The position numbers and the translations under genes are program-made. Under the pieces are notes generated by a model. It ran no database searches, was not told the origin of the DNA, and worked only from the letters and a program-made list of their open reading frames with translations. A stretch of DNA of 39,775 bases from Gracilariopsis chorda (lineage: Eukaryota; Rhodophyta; Florideophyceae; Gracilariales; Gracilariaceae): the NCBI GenBank assembly GCA_003194525.1, contig NBIV01000433.1:1-39775 (forward strand). The letters are read 5' to 3'. Every line of letters begins with the position of its first letter. Position 1 is the first letter of the stretch. Below are positions 20,132-30,195 of this stretch, piece by piece.

Positions 20132-20354
20132 CGTATGGTGTCCAACCTCACTTCACGGGACGCGGTCAAATGAGTTATCATTTGGTCGTTGCTCCCACAT
20201 CGTCATGGGGTTGTGGCCACTTGACGGTGGGTGGATGGCTACAGGTCCGCTGAATGTAGACAATAGTCAAATACAACAGTACACAACAATCATGATAGGC
20301 GTGGTAAAAGCATTCTTCATGCGTTTCACTGCAAGACACCGCAGCTGCATGAAC

Positions 20355-22214
20355 GGGGTCATATCTTATCACTTGTCTTTCTGCTACACATCTACATTTG
20401 TTAACAAGGGAACAACCGAATGGTGCCTTTTCTTCTTCCTGTTCTCCGTTACTAATCGGTGCCAAGAACGCCCATTGAGAAGCTGAGAAAGTAGTTTCTT
20501 TTTCAACGACCATCGTCCCGAATAAAAATCGATAACAATACCCGCGAGTGCCTATTTCGCACCCTGATGCTTCTATCCCTTCCTTTCCGAAAGTAGAAAG
20601 CTCCTTTCTGCGTGAAGCACTTTGCTCGAGCAGCAAAGCAGAAAAAAGTCTTAAGTCTCCCATTTCTCGTTAGAGGTACACTCTTAGAGCCCGCATGTTT
20701 TGTACGAATGTTGTTACTGAGCGGATCGTAGCAACGTGCCTGGTATAAAATCGCGAGCAAGGGTACTTTTGCTTCATTTGCCTTGATGAGTGTCTATGTG
20801 AACTCAGGGAGTTCCATAGGTACACTCTCGTGTTCCACCACTTACATATCCTTGTTCTCGCATCAATTATTCACTGACCACGGCCAACTCGCTGCTGACT
20901 GTGGAGATGAAGCTCACATTTAGCGAAACATTCTACCTGTTCGTGTCGCTCCACGTTGTCTACGGTACCAAGAAGCTTTAGTAGGATGACGTTCTATTCT
21001 GCTGCAAGATTGCACTTCCAAGTAAGTGTGATATGTCCAATGGGCACAGTTCTGACAAAAAAGCGCCCGAAAGTATTGCCCAGTAGATTTTGCGGCAGAG
21101 CAGATCGACAACTTCCGCTCCACCTGTTTTACGCGTTATCAAAACAGACCGGGCGCAACTGATTCAGGTTTTGTGAACATGACAGAGGTAGGTTTGGGAT
21201 AGAACGCACATTTCACCTCTAGTTTGCCTTCTACGTGCCACCAGGGTGACCCGGGACGCACAGGTCAAATGGAGCTGCAGGAAAAGCGTTACCGTAGGTT
21301 GCATGAGCATGAGGAGGTCGTATTCCCGTGAGCGGAGAAATATCTGAGCTCAAACGCCTCCCGCACTTCGATTTGCTCCATTGAATGCTCACATGCGCCA
21401 AAGTACAACGACTGTATACAATTGGCTGCACCTTATTTGTTGTTGATGTGCTGTGCTGCTTACCTTCTGCCCTTCTTCTGTCTCTCCTTCCTCTGTACCA
21501 AAGGTACACGTAAAGCTTATCTGAATTACGCTTTCCAGGATATGAGCTTCAATGGCTTGTTCCTACAATTTGTCCTACTATAGAATAATTTTACAAACTG
21601 ATACGGTCTGCATTTATTGGTAAGTCTCAGCAAAACCTATACATTTGTGCTGCCTTGCGCTTCAAACACGACATTTCTAGATTTAGAAACATTCACTGAC
21701 TGTGTAATTAGATCAGAGCAGTGGAGGCATGTAAGCTCTATAAACTTGAAATTGAACGAAGAACAAAGCCACTTGGGGGTTATTGATGAACGGATCATTT
21801 AATGTCAAGGGGGTTAACGTGTTCACTCAATCTGCACTTCTTTCCTTTGCACTCTGGTTCCCAGCTCCTTCAGCTTGTACACAAACAGAATATATGTGCG
21901 AACGTCATCACCCGCTAAAGAGTCTCCCTCAAGAGGAAAAAAGTAGCTTAGAGCCAATTCCAGTGATGACCAGGGAGAGCTCGAGCGAAGCTGTGACGAG
22001 TATGGCATTCCTCGTGGCTTCGTGGAGTTGCTTCTCAGTAACTAACTTGGCTTCGTCGGTTGGAATGGTGCGACGGCTTGACCTTGAATTGTGAAACACG
22101 CTTTGGAAACAGACGTTCAGCTACACAAATAGAGCAGGATGGAACACAATCACACACAAAACTGAGCATACTGTACAAATTTAATAATTGAAACCCTTCG
22201 GTTTACTTTTCTTT
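20355..22214. other. Interval without a supported gene
   Basis: About 1.9 kb with short frames, mostly lacking ATG starts. The end of family F copy 2 follows at 22215. No repeat or RNA gene recognised. Confidence 0.4.
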
Positions 22215-22759
22215 CTAATCGACGCGACAAGGCAGAGCACATGAACAGCCTCTCTTGCTGGCCTTTCTATTGTGCTTCTTTGGTTTCCTCGCGCGTTTCG
22301 CTCTGAGCCTCTCCTTGTTGCCTTCATTTCTTATGGCCAGCGGCCTTTCAGGGCTCATAGAGAGCCCCTCAAGAGCTCTAGTCACGCTGGACATCCGCAA
22401 CTCCGCCCAGTCTTGCGGCGTGCGTAGATCGTACCGCCGGCGCTCCGGGCTTGTGAGGCATATCCCGTTGCGACCCCGTTGAACCGAATGATCAAACGCT
22501 CCGGAATGTGCATCGTGGGAGCCTCGGTGTGTATCGAAACTGAACAGATATGAAATATGAAGCCTTTAGATTCCCGCAGCGAAAACGGGAAAAAGGAAAA
22601 ATGAGATGTTCCTGGTACACTTGAGGAAGTGAAGCAAGGCGCAGGAGTGTGTTTGGAGAAGGAGATTGTGAGACATCGGCAAGGGAACCTGGGAAGGAAA
22701 GGCTTAAGTACTTTCTGAATTGTCCCACGACGCTCAAAACGAGCCCTCTCCCAATCCAT
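22215..22759 (-). pseudogene. Small basic VRFNGVATGY protein (family F, copy 2), frameshifted
   Basis: Begins ATG MDWERARFERRGTIQKVLKP at 22759. A candidate 57-nt intron (22564-22620; donor GTGTAC, acceptor CTAAAG) keeps the frame and leads to FIF...TEAPTMHIPERLIIRF and NGVATGY. A base is then missing near 22459 compared with copy 1 (GCATATC against GCCATATC), so the conserved blocks MSSVTRALEGLS, KERLRAKRARKPKKH and CSCALPC lie in another frame (22215-22400). The conserved tail suggests recent loss. It sits head-to-head with the frame at 22805, 45 nt apart, as in the first pair. Confidence 0.55.
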
Positions 22760-22804
22760 AATATTGGCGTTCTAGAGTAAACACCTTGAAGCTATGCACT
22801 TGAA

Positions 22805-23206
22805 ATGTAACTCTCCCGTTTTCAGCAACGTCTGTACTCACGTATTCCTCTTCGGGAGGAACATGTTGTTGGTTTCAATCCCTCTTTCATGATTCAAAAC
22901 GCCGGAACACTGCGATTTACACGCGGGGAAAGCAGTTCCAGCTAGCATACATTTCGAACTCATCAATTCACCAATCTACAAAGCATTCTCATCCACGTTC
23001 ACAGTGATTTCGATTCGAGGCATTCCCGTAACAAATTGCACGTCTTGAACGAAGAAGATGAGGTGTCGAACGGCGTATGGCTTTTCATCGATACACGTGG
23101 TGCGTTCGATGATAGCGTTGCCTCATTTGATTACTCTTCTCATGATAATGCACCAGACGGGTTGATGAATGAAGAAGGTTGCGGGATGCAACCAATCGAG
23201 AGCTGA
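22805..23206 (+). pseudogene. Conserved upstream frame of paralogue E, two in-frame stops
   Basis: One uninterrupted phase of 134 codons except for two stops. ATG is followed at once by TAA (22808; the B copy has CAA), then LSRFQQRLYSRIPLREEHVV, GFNPSFMIQN, a TAG at 22943, HTFRTHQFTNLQS, DEVSNGVWLFIDTRGAF, SSHDNAPDGLMNEEG and MQPIES-stop. Alignment with 8509-8957 shows mostly third-position changes in HTFRTHQF, proving former coding function. Both stops are single-base changes. Function unrecognised; the last part is acidic. Confidence 0.6.
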
Positions 23207-23459
23207 AGTGCACCTTTCTTAGGTGACGGAGGCCTCTCCGTTCCCGATTCAAGGGCACAGAACGCCGCCAGCTGCGCATCTTTTGTTGTCGTGGAAGCCC
23301 TTCTCTATCAACGCGCATCCACACGCGCCGTGGTCCCCTCCAGTTCTATTTCAAGTGCATCCTCCTCATCGCCAGTTCGTTTTTCTCCTTCCACCATCTC
23401 GCTATACAATCCCATCCCGTTGCTTCAATTTGACACCAGGCCGCCTGCTAAAACTGGAG

Positions 23460-24231
23460 ATGAATCTTGAAGAAGGTTCTACGAACATCTGCTCCATCCC
23501 CTCTGTCACACTGCTGAGTCGCAAGCGGCCACGAGTCAACATGCCCAAAGACAATCTACGGCTCTCATCCCCCTCTATTTGGGCATCGCGAACTTCCTCG
23601 AGAAGCGCCGCATTGTCCTCCCAGCTGCCGCAAAAAGGTGGATGCGGCCGATGAGGGTATCCGTAGTCCTGCCTACCTTGCTCTCTCGTCCCAGATGCTT
23701 CTCAATGCCTCCACACGTCACAGTTACCGGTTTTTCGCCGCATCCATGCACGACGCCAGCCTCAGTACCTGCGACGGCAAATTGTGGCATAGCAAGGGAC
23801 AGACAAACGGTTCCCGATTCGTTATCAAGTCCGCAGGCTCCGGCGTTGCACACGATACCGGCCTGTAGATCGGCTAATGATGTACCGGCACCGATGATGA
23901 TGGTCCGACGCTTGCACAAAGTCCCTATGTGGATCGCACCACCTTCCCGCATCTCGGCTCCGGCAACTCACCATCGATGAGTATGCCACAGATTCCCAGT
24001 CGAGCTGTGCGAGCCACTGTGAAATATCCTGGTATTCGGCTTAAGCTCGAGGATCGTCATTCCCACATATTGCTGTTCGCCGTCAAGGCCGACGAGGCTT
24101 TTTCTTGGATGCGTGATGATCCCGAACATCAGTTTGCTAGCGGCGTTGAACACTTCTCCAACCGCTCCTCGGACCAGCCCTCCAAACGGAATTCCTGTGC
24201 TCAGGCCATCACTCACAGCGCTCCAACCTGA
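23460..24231 (+). pseudogene. Paralogue E of the Ser/Pro-rich family, decayed
   Basis: Begins MNLEEGSTNICSIPSVTLLS and RKRPRVNMPKD (nuclear signal), matching B over 60 codons, then meets TGA at 23652. Homology continues in another phase (HPCTTPASVPATANC, VPDSLSSPQAPAL) and then in a third near 23929-24231, where the DNA still aligns with the RFSLGG region of B. The GTQT motif and the acidic tail are not found. Several lesions, so a pseudogene. ATG-to-ATG distance from the upstream frame is 655 nt, against 652 nt in B. Confidence 0.6.
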
Positions 24232-24528
24232 TCTCCAAACCCTCCGTCACTTTCAGTAGGTCCATGTAGGTCTAGGCGTGTAAATGCACAATGACGACCA
24301 GGCTCTCAGTCCACGGGAATTTCAACGGTACGGAAACGTTACGAAGTACACACAGAATTTCCTCATGATGACTACACTTGTACTTCGTTGCCCGCACCGC
24401 AACAAGCTTTCAGAGGCGATGCGGTGCTGTTGAGAGTTTGGCCCTATTAGAATATTCTAGACGATTAGACTATAATTACTCATGCACCGACGATACATCA
24501 CACGGGTAGATGGGCGTTCGTTACCAAG
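24232..24528. other. Spacer upstream of the 24628 gene
   Basis: Noncoding; nothing recognised before the TATA box at 24529. Confidence 0.4.
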
Positions 24529-24535
24529 TATAAAG
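24529..24535 (+). promoter_or_regulatory. TATAAAG box upstream of 24628
   Basis: TATAAAG, 99 nt before the ATG at 24628, followed by C/T-rich sequence (CGCCGCAGATCCCTGCCCC). Geometry fits a fungal core promoter with a short 5' leader. Confidence 0.55.
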
Positions 24536-24627
24536 GGTTTACGTTTCCGCCGCAGATCCCTGCCCCTCCTAGCATCACTTCTATACGCCGGCTTCGTATA
24601 CTTCAGCACACGCACCAATCTCCATTC

Positions 24628-25542
24628 ATGTCCCAAGTCCACGAGACCACCAATGTCTCGACCGAGCGCAACCCCACAACCCCTTTCCCGGCTGGACTCT
24701 TACCCAGCGCCCGTGAACAATGGGCCTCCACGGACGCCAATCTCTTCCTAGCACTGATCACCAACCTGGCTTCCGCGAGCTACGCAAACTACCTGCGTGA
24801 GTGCGGATCGGTTCTTCCGCCGAACGAATGCCTCGTACTTGCTCGCCAACGCCTTGACAGACTCGACTGGGACCTTGAGAAAATCCGAAGCGTGTTGGAC
24901 CACATTTTCAACCGCGGCCGTACGGATGGAATGCTAGCCACGTTCAATCCCAAGTTCGTTGCTCCGCTCACGTGCACAAGCGATGCAGCCACTGCAAAAC
25001 TCGACTAGGCAGAAATGGGGAACCATTTCCTTGCCCCCATGTATGTCAAGTCCGCGGCATGCAACCAGATCACGCTTACTGACTTCCTTGAGCGTAAACA
25101 GTTCTTGTCCACAAACATGATGATGATGATCCCGCTCTCCACCATGAAGATCCTCCAGCTCCCTATCATGGCACACCAATTCTGGTTGGCGAGGTGGGTA
25201 TTCTCGCAAGATGGAGAATTCGACCTCCGTGCAGAGCACCTCTCGCTCTCCATTAACGAGTGCTCCGGTGCACTGCTCCGGAAGCCAAGCCAGCGATTCG
25301 GGGGCCATGCCATCACGGCCTTCGAGAAAGTTCACCTCATGCTCGATGTCGTCGAGAAAGAATTCAACAGCCCGGACGACTCTAGCCATTCCGAAAACGA
25401 GCCGCCAGGCTTCGCCCAGCTGATGCCACACGGCATAGCTGACTGTGATCATGAAACGCTTAAGATCGCGCAATATCGTCCGTACGACTTTGTAGGGCTT
25501 ACCTATGAAAAGTTTGGCAAAACAGGTAGTAACAACGTCTAG
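24628..25542 (+). pseudogene. Unrecognised protein of about 304 codons with one in-frame TAG
   Basis: ATG MSQVHETTNVSTERNPTTPF opens 126 codons that look helical (LFLALITNLASASYANYLRE, CLVLARQRLDRLDWDLEKIR). A TAG at 25006-25008 interrupts. Two codons later, in the same phase, 175 more codons run on: MGNHFLAPMYVKSAACNQIT, a run of four Met, HQFWLARWVF, FEKVHLMLDVVEKEFNSPDD, YRPYDFVGLTYEKFGKTGS. The TAG could be a nonsense mutation or lie in a 93-nt intron (24920-25012, GTACGG...GCAG, in-frame length), though that donor is weak. A minus-strand frame (24934-25473) is also open but has no promoter or upstream extension. No family recognised. Confidence 0.5.
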
Positions 25543-25806
25543 TTTTTAGTAACACAACAGTATCCAGGGACGGGGTTTCACTCGTCCGCAATAGCTCTGC
25601 CCTTCTCTCTATTGCCCCTAACAAGTGGGCAGACAAAGTACCCGCTTAAATACGCATAGTGAACCAAGGCGCAATGGAACGCACACTAGGCCAAGCGATT
25701 GTACAGACAAGCGCAGTATCGAAGTACACTAACTACATTATTGGATGTACCAAGATTATCGGCGGCGGGAGCAATAACGATACTTAACTTTCACATTACC
25801 ACCTAT

Positions 25807-27493
25807 ATGTTGTACTCCACGCCGGCAACGGTGTCGTCTGACGAGGCGTGGCCTGGATTCCACACCCTGAAAACGGTTAAGCTGTACCGTCGTACCAATT
25901 GCAGTCTCATGTCTCATCTAGATGAACGGCGGCTGAAGGATTCTTACATTCGGACAATGGTCCCGGTCGAGCTACCGCACTGTATTGTCTCTCATGCGGA
26001 GAACATTCGCTGTGCGATCTCGACGGCTTACAACATCGGCTCCATCATCAACGGTCCGTCGGATCCAAGTTATGTTGCTGAGGCGGTGCGGTCTGCTCTC
26101 GAATGGATTCGTGAGTGGAACGAAGGGGGACGCTGCCGAGAAGCTTGACAAGATCTTCACTCACTACATGCCATTGCTGATCCAGACAGAGAACATCGTG
26201 TCGCAGGACGACCGAGCGCAACTCGAGGTGCAAACCCCCGTAGTGTCGATATTCATCTCAATGATCTTGCACTCTGATGACCCGGAGGATGAATGGGCTG
26301 TCCACGACCGCGCGATCTACCGTCTAAAAAGTGATGAGTTCGAACCACACACACGCGTAGTAGCTTTCAAGAAGCTTGCTGAAGTGCTAGACGAGCCTGA
26401 GGTGGATGTCCATCTGGGAGAGTTCCGCAGAGAGTGCGCACCATGCGCTTTCTTAGTTCCAAATGACAACATGACGTACCGTCTGCCACCGGAGGCTTAC
26501 GGTTTGGATGGGACATTGCTCGGGTATGACTATACGTACACTAATGCACCTCCTGGAATTATTTTTATCGATGATGACACTGACGGCGAAGACGAGCCAG
26601 AGTCAAGCGCCCCCGTTGAATGTATCGGCGAGAACGCAGCAATTGTTGATCGAAATGAACAAAATGGAATAGAAGAGACCGGGCAGAGCTCTGGAAGTGA
26701 CGTTGTCAATAACCTCGCAGACCAGATTAATGGCGATCGGAGTAATCAGATCACATACTTGGAGGAGAACAATACGCTCGCGACGCATGCAGCGCCAAGT
26801 CTACCGACTTGTTCAGCGCTAGACGACGACCGCTACGCAGAATGTATTGCAGTGAAGCGTATGCAGACAAATTCGATTCCGAGTGTTCTGAACGAGAAGT
26901 GGTGTCGAGCGCGCGTCATACGCGGCGATCTATCAAGCGTCATAGTGCATGTGCGTCTCGAAGAAGATGGCATTCAAAACGCGACGGTTGATGCTCGAAA
27001 GGCGTTTGGTTTCCGGGACCACGAGACGATGGTTCTGCGTCATACAACTCGCAAACCTGGTGACTTCTACCCGGCTCTCGAGATGCTCGGCTTTCAGGAT
27101 GTCTCTGTGGAGAACTTAATGCATTCACGAGCATTCCCTGTCCCACTCGCACCAGTCTTCAACCTGCTACTCGGCGGGTTTTGCGGCCTGCGTCCCGCAA
27201 GGTGGATTCTATGTGCAATCTACACCGGTATCGTCAAAGTTTCGGTGAATTCGCCAGTTAGTTTTATACCTCAAGCGCTGCGCTCGGATAGCGAGGACGC
27301 CATACAGGTGACATGTTCGCTGAGCCGGGAAGTGGCAGGCGCAATGGGTGTGCTTGTGCCAAAATCCAGGAGAGCGGCGGTCGAGAATAGGAGGGAAGAA
27401 TTGGATTCAGATGAAGCTACAGACTTTAGCTTTGAACTCTACCTCCTGACCAAGAGCTCAAGAGGTGGTCGAGGGAGGGGAGACATTTCTTGA
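25807..27493 (+). pseudogene. Unrecognised large protein with acidic middle and RG-rich end, frame change at a G run
   Basis: Frame 1 is open from 25690. Its first ATG is 25807 (MLYSTPATVSSDEAWPGFHT), although preceding codons (LTTLLDVPRLSAAGA) also look coding, so the true start may be upstream; an ATG at 25674 is in another phase. At GGGGG (26125-26129) homology-like coding moves by one base: EWIREWNEG then DAAEKLDKIFTHYMPLLIQT. The second frame runs 450 codons: FEPHTRVVAFKKLAEVLDEP, FLVPNDNMTYRLPPEAYGLD, acidic IDDDTDGEDEPESS, a central low-complexity region, FGFRDHETMVLRHTTRKPGD, and a GRGRG end. A 79-nt intron (26111-26189, GTGAGT...ACAG) would also restore phase. No known domain. Confidence 0.5.
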
Positions 27494-28493
27494 ACTATCC
27501 ACGGAGCTTCTGCTCGTAAAACTGGAGTGCGTTCTGGGAGGTCTCCGCTGTAGGGCGACGATGGAAATCCCTGACCCTCGGCGGTTCTTCAAAGGGGCAG
27601 TAAAATACTTGCGGGCATTTCTTTAGGATGGCTTCTGATGAAAGAGGGTACGGGAGGCTAACTAGGATCTTTCATAGTATGCAGGGATCGAAGTGCAACA
27701 AACAATCACAAGAGTCCGGAAAAATCAGAAAAGTTAGTGGAGGCGTAGATTTGCAGAGCTAACCCTTACCAGGGCTTTTGTAATGTGCAACTAAACTTCA
27801 CGACTGTACCAGTTGGCAGTTCAGTTGCTTTTCATCTGCATCCAGGCGCCCTGATTAATGCTGCAGGGCGGAGCACTGTGGTATATCTTGAGCACTTGTG
27901 CATACAAAGTTGGAGATTCCTGAAAACATAAGTTGTGCGTGTACTCAAATACACATTCGGGGATAGCTTTGTGTATCATGAAATGTGAACTCGCACAGAA
28001 AAGACAAGTACACAAATAGGACCACACCACTTTACACCATGTAATGATCCATGATGGTGCGTTGTTTAGACTGATAAACACCGATGCCGTTGTCATAGTA
28101 CCATCTTTACCAAAACACTTCATTACGGCTTAACAGTGCCAAATCTAAGTGTTCATGAAGCCTCTTTCCCTTATCATTTACGCTGAACACTCCGACAGAG
28201 AGGAAAGAGGGAAAGCCATCGCTGGAGGAGGCGGTTGGGGCTGTTAGTGAAACGTTCCAGCTTGGGGAGAAAAAGTGAAGGAGATGGATGGATCAGGGTG
28301 GAAGAAGGGTAATGAAGATGGTACAGCAACAGAGCCAGTCGGGAAAATGATAAATGTGCACTCTACACAATCAACCTCGTCCGTGCTGAAGGATGGTAGA
28401 AAACGGTGATTTGTGCATGCACAAAAGCTATTTTGATTGATGGGAGAACGGTATGTGTATGCACATGTTGTGCATTTATGTTCTTAAGAATCT
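27494..28493. other. Interval without a supported gene
   Basis: About 1 kb. A 100-codon minus-strand frame (27821-28123) with ATG has no supporting evidence. Nothing else recognised. Confidence 0.4.
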
Positions 28494-29246
28494 CTCAGTA
28501 TCTCTAACCGAACTTTAATCGCCATGTACTCCCATGGTGCCCATCTGGTGATAGCAATATTGCTATGATTCAAGTGTATCTCTTCCACACACACTCTTCT
28601 ACTCACACTCGGAAATTGCGTCAGATGGAACTTTTAAATGCTTAAGCAAGTTCTCTTCAAGGATTAGAAATGCGTTTTGAGATATGCAGGTGTAGGTGGT
28701 AGACACTCACAGCCCTATCTCTGAAGAGCTTACGAGCTGAGTAAGAGAAGGTGTGTGATATATATTTCTTCGTACCTGTTCCTGTCAAGCTTCATCTCTA
28801 TGAATCCGATTCGGTGTAGTAGGGAGACAGAGAACCGCAAATGATAAGAATCAAATCATGGTTAGAACAGTGATATCTGGATCTATCTGTCGCTCTAGAT
28901 GTGCGGCCAAAGCTTTTCAAGCGTTACAACTATTTCTGCAATTTCCTTTCTAGCAAGACACCAAACGAAGAATCTCCTTCGGCTCAGAGAACACTCTACA
29001 CTACACCGTGGTCGCGATGGATAGCTTGCACGAGCGAAACGTTTGCGTGACATGTAGTAAGCGGCCGTTGTTGGCGCCCATTCGTGAGTCGATACCGAGT
29101 TGGGAAACAGAAGGAATGCAGTTTTGGCTGATAGAGCGTACCAAAAGAAACTTTGCACTTGCTGTCGTTATGAAACCGAACGGAAAGGAAGGGGCTGACT
29201 CGGATTATCAGCAAGTACAAGCTCGCAATCTAAAGACAAACACAAA
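28494..29246 (+). repeat. Repeat R2, copy 2
   Basis: Plus-orientation copy of R2. It differs from 4133-4873 by substitutions and several indels, for example an extra segment near 28625-28650. The flanks on both sides are unrelated to those of the first copy, so the duplicated segment has definite ends near 28494 and 29246. Confidence 0.85.
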
Positions 29247-29280
29247 CATATTTCCATTTGCACTTGATCCCGGATGTTGA
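29017..29280 (+). CDS. Small unrecognised protein, R2-associated (copy 2)
   Basis: An 87-codon frame homologous to 3998-4357 over its first 75 codons (MDSLHERN, IRESIPSWETE, DYQQVQARNLKTNT). It then leaves R2 and ends after a dozen unrelated residues. The start is the ATG just after a GTGGTCGCG leader. The unrelated tail means at least one copy is a chimera at the repeat edge. Coding status uncertain. Confidence 0.25.
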   Translation: MDSLHERNVCVTCSKRPLLAPIRESIPSWETEGMQFWLIERTKRNFALAVVMKPNGKEGADSDYQQVQARNLKTNTNIFPFALDPGC

Positions 29281-29538
29281 AATAGTTAGCTCCGATGCCT
29301 TACAGAACCAGTCTATTGCAAAACGTGTACAGATATGTGATGTTTAGCGCACAACGCATGTGGGGTGCTTACAGTAGAAAAAAAAGTGGCCAAAAAAAAA
29401 GGTCGGAACAACCGAACCAGTACCTTGCGGCACCGGCTCAGTTGCCCCGACCACCCAGTGAACACCCCGCGAGGGGCATTCTCTGGTAGCACAAACGGAC
29501 CAAAGCTCCGACTCACACCACGCAAAGCGCAGCATGTG
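29281..29538. other. Intergenic segment with two A runs
   Basis: Contains A runs of 8-9 bases at about 29378-29401. On the minus strand these are T runs in the 3' region of the 29539-30195 gene and could be part of its transcript end. No clear polyadenylation signal. Confidence 0.3.
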
Positions 29539-30195
29539 TCAGAACCCGGTCCCCACCGCTGTCGCACGACAGTCGGAGACGCCGTTGGAGACGACCGACC
29601 TGTAATGGGCCTTCATCTCCGACACACGGTCCAGATACGGCTGCATCCAGGACCGCAGCCGCTTGACGGGACGGTGGTTCAGGTCCGCGAGAGCAGGGCG
29701 CTTCGCAGACCACCGACGACTGTACGAAATGGTGCCATTTTCACACCGCCGCCGTTTCGGTGCACGCAGCTCCGGCGAGGCCGAAGCTGTGCGCTTGATG
29801 CCAGGTGCGCGCCAGTCAAGCTCCGAATACCACAGATCATCGAGACAAAACTTGACGTCATCAAAGGGCGACTCATCCAGAGTTCCGCTTTTGATGGGCG
29901 GTTCTCGAGCGTAGCAGTCGACCTCGGCTCTGTCGGTTCCGCTCTCACTGTCGCATGGATCTTGCGAAAAGATTTCACCCAGGACCATGTCTCTCTCTTG
30001 GGAGTGCCAAGAGAGCGAAGGCACGTCCCAGAACGACAGCGAAACGTCACATGGATCGCACCTCTCCCAAGGAGGGGCACTCGTTGGGTGAAGCGAAGGG
30101 TGGCGCACACCAGGATCAGGTTGAGAGGAAGGCAGGTTGGAACACGAAAGCATTTTGGACACAGGAAAGCAGTTGGGGGTTTCTGTCAAAGACAT
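29539..30195 (-). CDS. Putative nuclear regulatory protein with acidic-aromatic segment and two basic clusters
   Basis: A 218-residue frame from ATG at 30195, MSLTETPNCFPVSKMLSCSN. Residues 60-120 are acidic with Ser (SQERDMVLGEIF, CDSESGTDRAEVD). DESPFDDVKFCLDDLWYSEL (about 108-127) mixes Asp/Glu with Phe, Leu, Trp and Tyr, like an acidic transactivation domain. KRTASASPELRAPKRRR (about 134-150) is a bipartite-type nuclear signal, and RPVKRLRSW follows at about 174-182. No zinc finger, homeobox or bHLH is visible. The plus strand is open over the same region (29365-30297) but lacks an ATG start and is Arg-rich, as expected of a shadow. Regulatory role is inferred from composition only. Confidence 0.5.
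   Translation of the reverse strand: MSLTETPNCFPVSKMLSCSNLPSSQPDPGVRHPSLHPTSAPPWERCDPCDVSLSFWDVPSLSWHSQERDMVLGEIFSQDPCDSESGTDRAEVDCYAREPPIKSGTLDESPFDDVKFCLDDLWYSELDWRAPGIKRTASASPELRAPKRRRCENGTISYSRRWSAKRPALADLNHRPVKRLRSWMQPYLDRVSEMKAHYRSVVSNGVSDCRATAVGTGF

Larger units (their letters stand above)
19328..20354 (+). repeat. Repeat R1, copy 2 (plus orientation)
   Basis: Same element as 2450-3473 in the opposite orientation, about 1,027 bases. The match decays gradually beyond 19328, with weak similarity back to about 19290, but stops rather sharply near 20354. Elements in order: TATAAATA, a CT-rich leader, a GTAAGT donor with possible acceptors, and the GTTGTAAAAC cluster. The first ATG after the TATA box (near 19586) opens only 24 codons, so any transcript is probably noncoding or a control region. 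Confidence 0.85.

Noticed and set aside
24934..25473. Long minus-strand open frame (179 codons) opposite the 24628-25542 gene
   Set aside because: The plus strand has a TATA box, an ATG and an in-phase 126-codon upstream extension. The minus frame has none of these and looks like a shadow.
27821..28123. 100-codon minus-strand frame with ATG
   Set aside because: Cys- and hydrophobic-rich without recognisable motif, promoter or paralogue. Could be chance.
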